Positions 1-8,844 of a DNA stretch of 64,000 bases are shown piece by piece (position 1 is the stretch's first letter; each line of letters opens with the position of its first letter). The position numbers and the translations under genes were made by a program. The notes under the pieces are model-generated. The model was not told the origin of the DNA and did not search any database. It saw only the letters and a list, made by a program, of their open reading frames with translations. The stretch covers positions 61,464,025 through 61,528,024 of the forward strand of contig CP136068.1 of assembly GCA_032622095.1 (NCBI GenBank). Direction: 5' to 3'. This DNA comes from Siphonodentalium dalli (lineage: Eukaryota > Mollusca > Scaphopoda > Gadilida > Siphonodentaliidae).

Positions 1-320
1 CAAAGGGCCATAACTATGGCAAAAATGTCTGGCCAGACCTAGTTTGTAAGCTCATTTAAGATATTCCTCTTGTGACAAATATCAAAAATCTGTAAATAAT
101 TTTTCAAAATAACACCCGGACAACTTTTCGAAGGTGCTCAATGCCAAAAAATGTAAATTAAAAGGTCGTAACCAGTGAAAATGTCAATCCAAGCCTAGTT
201 TGCAAACTCATTTCAAATATTCACCTTGTGAACTCAAATACCGGTAATAAAAAAATAAAATCTTGATAATTGTTCAATCAAACTCATGGACATCATTTTG
301 GGACGAACTGAACACAATTA
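1..320. repeat. Two diverged copies of a ~156-bp tandem repeat
   Basis: The motif around position 41 (AGTTTGTAAGCTCATTT) recurs at about 197 as AGTTTGCAAACTCATTT, and the flanking text aligns loosely over roughly 156 bp. The first copy opens with AAAGGGCCATAACTATGGC, a motif type frequent in mollusc tandem repeats (known from general experience, not from a search). The left copy may continue outside the window. No coding signal is present. Confidence 0.5.
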
Positions 321-795
321 TATAAATATTTGACTCCAACTTAATGATGACCTGTATGTTTTTATTTAAAAGGTGAACCAAATATCAAAAGATTCTTTTG
401 AAGATTGCTCCATTTAGCATTTATACAACATGAATATTATGATTTCTAAGCCAAATGAAAGTGTCAATGACACTGACACTATTGCTAAATTTGGATTTGG
501 TATAATATCATGTGTTTAATACAGTCAATGGATGTTATTAATATAAACAAGAATGCTTTATTTAATTGGAATTAATTTTAGCGATTAAGAATGTCTTTTC
601 CGATATATCGGTTGCAGAATGGAATATACCTTAGGTTAACAGTTAACAGCTGCAAGCCATATCTGGCACATTAGGAGCAAACTCCAATTCTTCATTCCTT
701 AAGCCGAAGTCAGCCTAAAAAGGAAATAAATGTTCATGTTGATGTATATACATGTAGTTTACTACCAAATTATTGTTTTCTTCTTTATATATACA
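321..795. other. AT-rich non-coding stretch
   Basis: I see no gene, RNA or clear repeat. The sequence is AT-rich with short A and T runs and no open frame with coding character. Confidence 0.5.
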
Positions 796-1531
796 ACTAG
801 CAGGTGGATCGACCCGACTTCGTCCGGGCTGTTTCCCCTCTGCTTTTTGGCGAATTGCGTGATTTGACATTGAATTGTCCATTTTGAAGGTCAAGGTCAG
901 GTGGGGGTCACGATTTGACCCGCCCAAAACACTGCCCGGACAAAAGAACCCGACAAAAGTACCGGGTCAAAATCAATCCGGTTTTACCCGATTTGACCTT
1001 GAATTGATGATTTTGAAGGTCAAGGTCAGGTCGGGGTCACGATTTGACCCATCCAAAACTCAGTCGACAAACGTAACCCCATGTATCAAAATTCGTGGAA
1101 ATCCCATCAAAATTCGCGATTTGACCTTGAAATGACCCAATTTCAAGGTCACGTCGCACTGGCAAATTAATAGGCCCATACCACTCCACGGCCGAAAGTA
1201 CCCCGACATACCAAGTTTCATCAAAATCCCGTGATATTCGGGTGTTTGACCTTGAAATGACCCATTTCAAGGTCACATTGCACAGGCAAATTAATAGGCC
1301 TATGCCACTCCCCAACCGAAAGTACCCCCACATACAAAGTTTCATCGAAATCCCGTGATATTCGGGCGTTTTACGTTGAAATTACCCGATTTCAAGGTCA
1401 AGGTCACGTCGCACGGGCAAATTAATAGGCCTATGTCACTTCCCCGCAGAAAATACCCCCACACACCAAGTTTCATCGAAATCGGGTCGACACACACACA
1501 GACAGATCTTCCAAAATATATAATAGATAAT
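796..1531 (+). mobile_element. Dispersed non-autonomous element with RTE/SINE-like ends
   Basis: The segment opens just after a TATATATACAACTAG stretch with GACCCGACTTCGTCCGGG. It closes with AAGTTTCATCGAAATCGGG, an ACACACACA/GACAGA tail and ATATATAATAGATA. Such ends, a C/G-rich '(A)CCCG-CTTCG-CGGG' head and an 'AAGTTTCAT-AAATCGG ... ACAGACAG' tail, are typical of RTE-clade LINE and related SINE copies in invertebrates. Between them lie two diverged modules around 880-1075 sharing TTTTGAAGGTCAAGGTCAGG and GGGGTCACGATTTGACCC, then three 123-bp units. No reverse transcriptase is present, so it is non-autonomous or a 5'-truncated copy. Small open frames on both strands here are by-products. The family assignment is an inference. 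Confidence 0.45.
1119..1491. repeat. Three tandem ~123-bp units
   Basis: Units begin near 1119, 1241 and 1367. Each runs TTGACCTTGAAATGACCC, TTCAAGGTCAC, GGCAAATTAATAGGCC, a C-rich stretch, then AGTTTCATC. The third unit carries a 6-bp AAGGTC insertion. They sit inside the dispersed element and probably represent internal tandem expansion. Confidence 0.75.
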
Positions 1532-2515
1532 CTTTACATATAATCAAACCATATATCCATGTTTCATAACTTGAAAATAAATTGAATAACAAAATTTAAA
1601 CAATTTAATGAAAATAAAACGAAAAGATGAACGAAAAAAAAGTTTCCAATGGGTGGGGATCTGAAATAGTGTTGTAGGTTTTCAAGAAAATATGTAATGC
1701 GGCTAAAATAGGCATATAATTACCATTTGCAATGTGGAAAGTTTCAAATTTGACAACTAGAGCAATTTATTGATCGATCATTTTCAGTAAATCAAGTTTC
1801 GCATAATGTCAGTGCTGAGTTGCATTAGCCTATTTTGTAGTATCTTATCATTTACATTTATTTACGTTGACATTTGAATAATTTTGTGTTATTTGCAAAC
1901 TCCTAGTCTCGGTTGTGACAGAGTTCAAAATGATGTTGGAAAAATATCAAAGACGGCACAATAAATGAGCCCTTCAAGAAACATATCATTCCGAGTTGAT
2001 AATAAATAAATATTTATGAGGAAGCATTGGAATGCCCAGACATGACAGAGAATCAACAACATAATAGTACCAGCATCACCACCTTAATTAAATGCCTGAC
2101 ACGTTGTCAAAGGGAGACACACCTGTGCATTGTTATCACTTGGCTGAGTGGCCATACCTATATCAATATTATGCTCACTTCATGACAAGTGAATGTCAGT
2201 ATCACCCCTGTGTACGTGGTATCAACAAAGCTGAGGGTATCACCAAAGCCGAGAAAATGGGAAACTCATTTTCAAGAAGTTCCTAGAAGTACAGTGTTAT
2301 TGCTGTTCCATATTTCAAATCCGTATGGAACGTACGTTCCATACACATCTCTTTGACATAAAATGATGTACACGACATTCGCATCAACCATGAAACTGGA
2401 AATATTTAAATAAAAGAATCATCACACATGACAAACACGCCTTGTATGAACCTAAATAAGCCTTCTAATCCTGTATTTTTAATGCACGAATTCTAGGACG
2501 CAAAGCGAGTAATAA
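1532..2515. other. AT-rich non-coding stretch
   Basis: No gene or structured repeat is evident. A 64-codon open frame at 2092-2286 on the plus strand has no recognisable domain, splice context or homology that I can see, so I do not call it. Confidence 0.5.
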
Positions 2516-2678
2516 ACACAGAACGACACGATGTGTAAATGGGTTTGTTGATACGGCACTCGTGCTGTCGCGGAAGGATAGAATGAGAGGCGCTTGCGCC
2601 TCGATTCTATCCTTCCGCGACAGCACGGATACTCGTACCGTATCGACAAACCCATTTACACATCGTGTCGTTCTGTGT
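2516..2678. repeat. 163-bp near-perfect palindrome (fold-back element)
   Basis: The outer arms ACACAGAACGACACGATG (from 2516) and CATCGTGTCGTTCTGTGT (to 2678) are exact reverse complements. Pairing continues inward through TAAATGGGTTTGT, then CGTGCTGTCGCGGAAGGAT, to a central GAGGCGC-TT-GCGCCTC at 2587-2602. The main interruption is an unequal internal loop (CACT on the left, about ten bases on the right, near 2561 and 2627-2636). This could be a palindromic MITE or a source of a long hairpin RNA. No flanking target-site duplication was identified. Confidence 0.85.
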
Positions 2679-3907
2679 ATATATGATATGGGGATATGTT
2701 TGTTTCTGATCATAAAACAGACAATGAACATTGTCTGTCCACACAAAGCAGGAGTCTTTATCCACCAGTTTTCCAAATCAGTTTTCCCAGATCAAACCAT
2801 TTAATATATCTTTTGGCGAAACTTTTTTCAATAGTGTTTTTGCTCACTCAAATTTTCGAGAACATCCACCCACTAGTATAGTTCCTGGACTTCCACGCTT
2901 CCAAAACATATGCCGGTATATAGTTGTATCTGTCAATGAAGCATAGGATAGAACAGAATTTTAAAAATCAGTTTCGTTCTCAAAGTCCGCGCAATATGCA
3001 GGGACCACTGTCGGTCCAGAAAGATGTTAACATCGCAGATGAAGATGTCACCAAACGCTGAGCTTCTGTGCAGTAAAATTTGTATCACTTAAGGAGTTCT
3101 GATGAGTTTTAAAGTGTTTTTATGTGTATCTGAGGCTGATCAATTGGACTGTGAATGTCATCTGAAATATGAATCCATAACATAGGCGAAATATTGTGTG
3201 CATATCTATTATGAATGTAATTCAATTGAAATTAATTGAACATCCATCAAGCATTCAGATTTGCGATGCCTTGATCACACACAGTGAATATTACTATCGT
3301 TCGTATGCATGCAGCTAACCGGATATTCGTTTAGTATTAACATGCTTGGAGTTTGTATATAGACCACACATGCAGGACGATAGGATGATTTTTTATAATT
3401 ATGTTTATTTTACAAACTTTATGACTCGTTACCACTCGAGTAGACTGTTACGCGACAATGAAATGACAATGAATCATCTTATCGAATACGCATATATCGT
3501 ATAGCTACAAACTATACAATTATGGCTTTTTAAAGAGTCATCAGATAATATTGTAACGATTCTATGTTAACCCGACACATCCATACACATATGATCGCAA
3601 TGTGCTATGTGTGGAACATGTGTGTGCCTTCTTATCTGGAGGTCGATGGGCCTATTTATTGTGTCTATATGTAGCACATGTATAGTCAACTTACCAAGCT
3701 ACAAAACCATGTTTAAACAGAATCAAACCCGACCATGCAGTTTTGATAAATGAACGTATCTTTGCGAAGGTGCCCAGGGGGGTCCTCTAATGTAAGCCCA
3801 CTAGTCCCAGGATTTTGTGTCAAAACAATCACCCTCGCCCTGGGCTTACACAGTACTAGTAGATAGTCAATGCAGCTACTCACAGCTTGTGTTTTCGGTT
3901 TGGCACC
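2679..3907. other. Non-coding stretch, possible minus-strand 3' UTR at its right side
   Basis: No gene is recognised. If the minus-strand exon model ending near 3908 is right, the 3' UTR would run leftwards from there; a minus-strand AATAAA lies at 3655-3660 (TTTATT on plus), a weak signal in AT-rich DNA. A short plus-strand frame at 2997-3062 (MQGPLSVQKDV..., 21 codons, ending TGA) looks mildly coding but has no convincing splice acceptor. Confidence 0.35.
3791..3850. repeat. Short perfect inverted repeat
   Basis: TGTAAGCCCA at 3791-3800 is the exact reverse complement of TGGGCTTACA at 3841-3850, giving a 10-bp stem with a 40-base loop. CCCAGG/CCCTGGG motifs nearby add further complementarity. 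The function is unknown; it may be the remnant of a small inverted-repeat element. Confidence 0.5.
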
Positions 3908-3935
3908 TCAGATAGCATCCTCAGTCAATTGCTGC
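3908..3935 (-). CDS. Putative terminal coding exon, unknown protein
   Basis: On the minus strand an acceptor (pyrimidine-rich, ending TTTAATTTCAG) sits at 3936-3937. A second possible AG lies four bases on, because the text reads CAGGCAG. Entering in phase 0, the first acceptor gives four codons and TGA (AAID stop, ending at 3921); the second gives seven codons and TGA (QLTEDAI stop, ending at 3908). All three frames stop within 30 bases, so if this is an exon it is the last coding one. A GTGAGT lies at 3878-3883 and could mark a 3' UTR intron. The case rests on splice motifs and phase only. Confidence 0.28.
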
Positions 3936-4442
3936 CTGAAATTAAATAATAAATCTGTATTACCCTATTGTAGTCCTGAAAAAAGTGGCTTTCATATGAC
4001 ATTTGTTTCTTTTATCTTTTATTTTGTAGATCTTGATAGGCCTCAATGAGTCAATTATTAAGACATATTTGTTGGTCTTAGCAAGCAGCAGTCTACGATA
4101 ATCGAAAATCGGTCGTCAATAATCAATTATAATCGATTAATCGTGCCTATTATCAATAACAGTGGAAGTATTCCATAATATGGCCTATTGGCTGGGTGTT
4201 GGTTAAACAACTCGGCTGGTGTAATTTTCACGTTAATAATGTGCACCGGTAATCACTAATGAGCACAAACCATGGGAACAGCTCAAACTTGACTTTCTCA
4301 AGTTGAAGTAAAAACAGCACAAACCTGAATTTAACTCTTTTAGTCTTTTAGATTTTCCATTCCCTATTAGAGGAATCATATGCATCAGTATGTCACACAC
4401 AATTCAGTTTCAATTGATACAAGGCAAGCAATGTATACTCAC

Positions 4443-4526
4443 TGCGATTATTTGTACATCAATTGCTTCACCCATGTCACTGACATCACTGACTTCACTT
4501 AAACTTGATACACTACGAAAATCATC
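4443..4526 (-). CDS. Putative internal exon, unknown protein
   Basis: On the minus strand this 84-bp segment is bounded by a good acceptor (CTTTTGTTTCAG at the right side) and a strong donor (GTGAGTATAC at the left). It is open in exactly one frame, phase 0 in and out, giving 28 codons that begin DDFRSVSSLSEVSD and end IDVQIIA, an acidic, serine-rich segment. No domain is recognised. Exon size, both splice sites and the single open frame make it the second most convincing exon in the window. Its phase fits the exon at 12263-12318 upstream and the stop-containing segment at 3908-3935 downstream. Confidence 0.5.
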
Positions 4527-5216
4527 CTGAAACAAAAGTTTACCAAAAGCAAATGGATAAATTTATTTTCTCATCACATGTGACAAATATTTGTAGCTCA
4601 TATATATGTCAAACATCGCATCAATATACCGTAAATTTCGGTGGATAAGTCACATCTTTCTAACCCAATTTCCCATATTAAAATCCACCTGTGACTTATA
4701 GACCGGTAAGTCAATGAGAAGCACATTTTTAGCCAAATTTTTAGGTAAACAACTGGGACAAAATGCCGACGCAAACTAAATCCAACACGATAGGATGATA
4801 CAATTCAGTATAAAAAAATAAATAAACACCCCAATCTTCACTGTTTGTCTTTATTTTATTCCGTATATGGAATATAAGTGTATAAATGTTTGCATCCTGT
4901 ACTTGGTTTAAACATTAATTTGGTTACATTCAACATGCTCGGAATTAGGTTAAAATATACTTATGTTGTTTTGTTTACTTTTGATGACTAAATAAAATAC
5001 TAGACACACGTTAAAATTTAATTATTTCTGGTTTATTATATTAAAGTTATGTAGAACACACCAGTGGGGTGATCACATAGAAATGGAATAAAATCTTGAT
5101 CAAAGTACCGGTAGTTATTTTTACAAACTTATAAACCAAATTGACAATGCACATCGTTTTGACAGGGAGCATTACAAAGTCCAAACAAGGGGTACGCATA
5201 TAAGATGCTTTTGGCA
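4527..5216. other. AT-rich non-coding stretch with old repeat fragments
   Basis: No gene is seen. An exact 10-bp inverted repeat (ATAAGTCACA at 4645-4654 and TGTGACTTAT at 4690-4699) lies inside CGTAAATTTCGG...GACCGG, which resembles the ends of small hAT-type MITEs, though weakly. Positions about 5040-5140 are a diverged relative of the duplicated segment ends at 8650-8725 and 11830-11905 (shared GGGTGATCA, GAAATGGA, AAATCTTG, AGTTATTTTTA). Confidence 0.4.
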
Positions 5217-5224
5217 GTCCAACC
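5217..5224. repeat. Left 8-bp target-site duplication (GTCCAACC)
   Basis: GTCCAACC immediately precedes the left terminus of the long-TIR element, and the same 8 bases in the same orientation follow its right terminus at 10440-10447. An 8-bp direct repeat is the size left by hAT and P-type transposases. A 7-bp inverted match just outside (TTGGCAG at 5211-5217, CTGCCAA near 10454-10460) leaves some doubt over the exact ends. Confidence 0.65.
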
Positions 5225-6165
5225 CGGTGTGACTAATTACCGCCCGGGACCGCCCGGGTGGCCCCACGTGCCCGTGGACACAATATCTCGACGTTATAAC
5301 GTAGCGACATGCCACCTGAGGGCAACATAGAAAAATTTACTCGTCTCCGGCCGGTCATATTAACCCCACAAATGCCGATATTGGCTAAAAGAGCCTGTGT
5401 GATTACCGATGTCTTCGTGTGTTTTCAGACAGATTATTTTGGTGATTCTCGGTAGTGCAATACATATATTGACTCGTTGACGCGTCCACGGCCGATGTTA
5501 TTAACCCCTCAATCTCCGTAAAATAGTGTATAAACAAAAAGAACATTGGGACCGACCGGGCGGCCCCATGGGCCCGTGGACTCTATACCTCGACGTTATA
5601 ACATAGCGACATACCCCACGAGGTCAACCTAGAAAATGTTATTCGCTCGCTCGACTCCGGCCGGTGTTATTAACCCCTCAAAATCCGATAAAATGGTATA
5701 TAAACAAAAAGAACACTGAGACCGACCGGGACCGCCCCATGGGCACGTGGACACTATATCGCGACGTTATAACGTAGCGACATACCCCACGAGGTCAACA
5801 TAGAAAATGGTACTCGCTCGCTCGACTCCGGCCGGTGCTATTAACCCCTCAAAATCTGATAAAATGGTATATAAACAAAAAGGACAAGTGGTGCTGGGAC
5901 CGCCCGGGTGGCCCCATGGGCCCGTGGACACTATATCTCGACGTTATAACATAGCGACATACCCCACGAGGTCAACCTAGAAAATGTTACTCGCTTGCTC
6001 GACTCCGGCCGGTGTCATTAACCCCTCAAAATCCGATAAAATGGTATATAAACATAAAGAACACTGGGACCGCCCGGCACCGCCCGGGAGGCCCCATGGA
6101 CACTATATCTCGACATTATAACGTAGGCCATACCCCACGAGGTCAACCTAGAAACGTTATCCCCC
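5225..6165 (+). repeat. Left terminal inverted repeat, tandem subrepeats
   Basis: The arm has an outer unit (5226-5340), a distinct ~150-bp module (about 5345-5500, with AGCCTGTGTGATTACCGATG and TTTTGGTGATTCTCGGTAG), then about four ~170-bp units to 6165. Each unit carries GACCG-CCCGGG-type GC boxes, CTCGACGTTATAACGTAGCG, CCCCACGAGGTCAAC, CTCGCTCGACTCCGGCCGG, TTAACCCCTCAAAATCCG and ATGGTATATAAACA. The reverse complement of the same order appears at the right arm. Confidence 0.85.
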
Positions 6166-6388
6166 CCCCAACCAAATCAGATCACATATATTTGTTCACA
6201 GCTCTATCTCCACTTATAGAAATTGAAAAGTCACTATTTAAGGATCGACTAGTCTAATCTAACGCACCAATTTATACATGCCTGGAATATTATCATATTA
6301 TGACAAATAAAGAGCGTTTATTGTAAAATCAGCCAACAATTGCTCGTATTTGCCCATTTAAGTCGTCTGAAGTCAACAGCATCTATAA

Positions 6389-6620
6389 CTCTTGACATGC
6401 TGTGGGCTAATTTTACCCACATGTTTCAATTCTCACCGATCAGATTGCAACAATTTTGGTTATAAAATTAATTATTTTATTTTACCAATACTTAGTGCCC
6501 TTTTCTCTTGACATGCCATGGGCCAATTTCACCCACATGTTTCAATTTTCACCGATCAGATTTCAACAATTTTGGTTATATAATTAATGATTTTATTTTA
6601 TTAATAATTAGTGCCCTTTT
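6389..6620. repeat. 116-bp direct tandem duplication
   Basis: The first copy starts at 6389 and the second at 6505; both begin CTCTTGACATGC and end TTAGTGCCCTTTT. They share CCCACATGTTTCAATT and TCACCGATCAGATT and differ at roughly a tenth of positions. They lie in the interior of the long-TIR element. Confidence 0.85.
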
Positions 6621-6988
6621 ACGACCTCTGATGTCAACTGGACATGTATAATAGGATTTTCCTGGTCAAAGTACCTCCCCATATTGCAACCCAACCCACG
6701 ACCTTTTGGGCAAGGACTGAAAACATTATTCCCGGTGATGGAGGTCATCATACTCTCCATATGTGGAGCTAATAAAGAAAATATATAATATGTAATATGG
6801 TCATCCCCCCCATAAGATAAGATCAAGATTTTAATGCAAAATACACCCAATGGGCAGTTGCACATATAATAAATACATATATCAACATATGGAATAATTT
6901 AACATGAGTAATCACATACGATATGCATATACGCTCGTGAATTTACTGTCATAAAATCTCAGGTATACTCAGGGTATACTTGCTTTTA

Positions 6989-7564
6989 TTAGACATTATG
7001 TATATTGTCTCGAATGGTGAAGAAAGACCGGATCATGTCGCATATAACGTTAACGGTTGCAATTTGTTCATTCTGCATAATAAATCTGAACTTCTCATAA
7101 TTTGTCATTTCTAAGAAATGAGGGCACGTTGCAATTATGTCCTTTACATAAGCTTCGCGAATACTTTCATAGGCCCGACATTCTAAGATGAAATGATATT
7201 CTGACTCAATTTGTTTTGAATTACACGCAGAACACAATCTTTCTCTCACTGGTTTTGGGGGCTGTTTGTGTCTCCCTTTTTCGATTTCCAGTCGATGATT
7301 ACTGATTCTCAATCTTGTGAATAGAATTCTCGCTTTGGCAGATCGCGCATTGACAATGTATGGTTCAATTTCATACTTTGACTTGAATAATCTATACGTT
7401 CGTATTTTATTTCCACTGATCGTTTTCTTTTCGGCATGATTTACATTATAGAATCGCATCAAATTTTCAGATTTCAGTTTATCCACCAAGGCGCGCTCTT
7501 GTATCCCTTGGAATTTCCAGCGGTCTGAAATATCGACGCCGTATTTTCCATATGAAATATATTG
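6989..7564 (-). pseudogene. LINE reverse-transcriptase ORF, C-terminal remnant
   Basis: A 166-codon minus-strand frame (6989-7489) has the layout of the region after the reverse-transcriptase domain in non-LTR retrotransposon proteins: NKIRTYRLFKSKYEIEPY, then TRLRISNHRLEIEKGRH, then a C2HC finger, C-x2-C-x9-H-x4-C (CSACN...EYHFILEC), then a helical tail. The same frame reads upstream without a stop to at least 7564 (ISYGKYGVDISDRWKFQG), so the first ATG is not the true start. Palm, fingers and endonuclease domains are absent, so it is a 5'-truncated dead copy, inverted relative to the plus strand. An overlapping 103-codon frame at 7479-7790 is a shadow in its upper part. Clade (CR1/L2/RTE-X-like) cannot be fixed by eye. 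Confidence 0.68.
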
Positions 7565-8110
7565 ACTCGTCTTCAGCTTCAGTAGAGCAGACGGAACACG
7601 GATACAGCACCATGGATGGAAGCGTGAACCGAATACGTGGTCGCATGATTTTAAGATATTTAGAATTAAATTTTATTTTTAATTCACACACGATTATATA
7701 TAATCTACCCCATAACGAAATATCGTGTGATTGGTCGGTAAGCAAATTAAGTACACGGGTTTCCAGTATCACAAATACTCTCTTCGTCATATTGATCGTT
7801 ATTGTCTAGCACCAAGAAGATTTTGGGATTACTACCATTTTCGATTGCAATAAAAACACGGAAACCTCATCGCAAATCTCCACTGTTGTCACGAGATTAC
7901 CTGTTCGTCTTCCCCAAGTGTTATGAAAACACAGTTTCGTTTTAAATCCGCCAATATGTCTTCTGATTATTGTGAACGGGTTAATGTATACAATATAACA
8001 ATTGCGATACCGTTTTACTGCTAATTGATATCAACACATTCAAACATCTGCCGCGGCTCTCTTCAGACAAGCAGTTGCTGTCGATTTCAACACAATTACA
8101 CCCGCTCGTG
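7565..8110. other. Element interior without recognisable gene
   Basis: Possibly more decayed LINE sequence at the left side; on the minus strand one frame stays open to about 7660. Nothing else is supported. Confidence 0.35.
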
Positions 8111-8725
8111 TCATTGGGAGCAACTGCCATACCAAAAAAAAATTTAATCCGTTCACAAATGTCAAAGTTATAAGGCATTCTTTAGGTCCGCCTGCCGCCG
8201 CCCGCCAGCCAACCGTCCCTCGTCAAACCATAAGTCGAGTTTTTGAAAAACTTCAAAAACTCGACTAAAAATAACACAGGAAAAATAGTTCTTCATTATT
8301 ACTTGACTGAAGGACCCAACCCGAAATTTGATGATGTAAGTGATTTTGTGAGCGATTTTGCTTTGCTTACAATAATTTATGCAATTTCTCCTCAAGTTAT
8401 ATTTTCGACTTTACATTAAGGTTCCCGTCAAAACTTCAAAAAGTTCCAAAATTATGGACAGGTGCATGGAATATATGAATTTTATAGGCGTTAGCCAGAG
8501 TATAGATTTGTGGCATGATCTATAAAGTTAGTTTTACACGACGAACAAGTACATAATAGTCTTTTATAATATTATGTGTGTAATTAACCGAAAGTTTAGT
8601 TTATATGGGATGTCTGTCTGGAACAAACTGATGGCGCCAGTATTAAAGTGATATGAAACATTTTGTTGGGTGATCAAAAGAAATGGAGAATAATCTTGCT
8701 CAAACTAGTTATTTTTATGAATAAA
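8111..8725. repeat. 0.6-kb segment, copy 1 (inside the long-TIR element)
   Basis: The segment begins TCATTGGGAGCAACTGCC and is about 99% identical to 11290-11905; the differences I see include an A/T run near 8137, AAAATT versus AAGATT, and GTGATCA versus GTGATAA. Identity breaks after CTTGCTCAAACT and fades over about 20 bp. It includes a minus-strand 75-codon frame (8168-8395) that is equally present in copy 2, but this is simply carried by the duplication and interrupted by a hairpin; I do not call it a gene. Confidence 0.9.
8233..8266. repeat. Perfect 15-bp stem hairpin
   Basis: AGTCGAGTTTTTGAA (8233-8247), loop AAAC, then the exact complement TTCAAAAACTCGACT (8252-8266). The following AAAAATAA makes it terminator-like in form, but in this eukaryotic context no such role is implied. 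It is repeated exactly at 11412-11445. Confidence 0.85.
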
Positions 8726-8844
8726 ATATAAAAATTATACATGTAGGTGTAACGTTATTAATTTTTATTGAAAACATTCAAGAAAATTGCGATATTTACG
8801 ATCATGTAGGGCCGAATATTTATGGTGATACGGTATTTTGCGGG

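Noticed and set aside
2465-2881. Frames of 61-103 codons around the 2.5-kb palindrome
   Set aside because: The two strands give nearly the same peptide (LSRKDR..., STNPFTHRVVLC) because the DNA is palindromic. This is structural, not coding.
2997-3062. Short coding-looking frame MQGPLSVQKDV... ending TGA, plus strand
   Set aside because: Only about 21 codons, weak acceptor, no matching upstream exon found. Too little to call.
6012-6257. 81-codon plus-strand frame
   Set aside because: It lies mostly in a left-arm subrepeat of the long-TIR element and has no independent support.
7479-7790. 103-codon minus-strand frame next to the LINE remnant
   Set aside because: It overlaps the LINE frame in a different phase; the LINE-like reading continues in the other frame up to at least 7564.
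8233-8266. Rho-independent terminator
   Set aside because: Hairpin followed by A/T resembles one, but the window is eukaryotic and the hairpin sits in a repeated segment.
8168-8395. 75-codon minus-strand frame, duplicated at 11347-11574
   Set aside because: Its exact conservation is explained by the ~99% identical duplication, and it runs through a 15-bp hairpin. No family motif.
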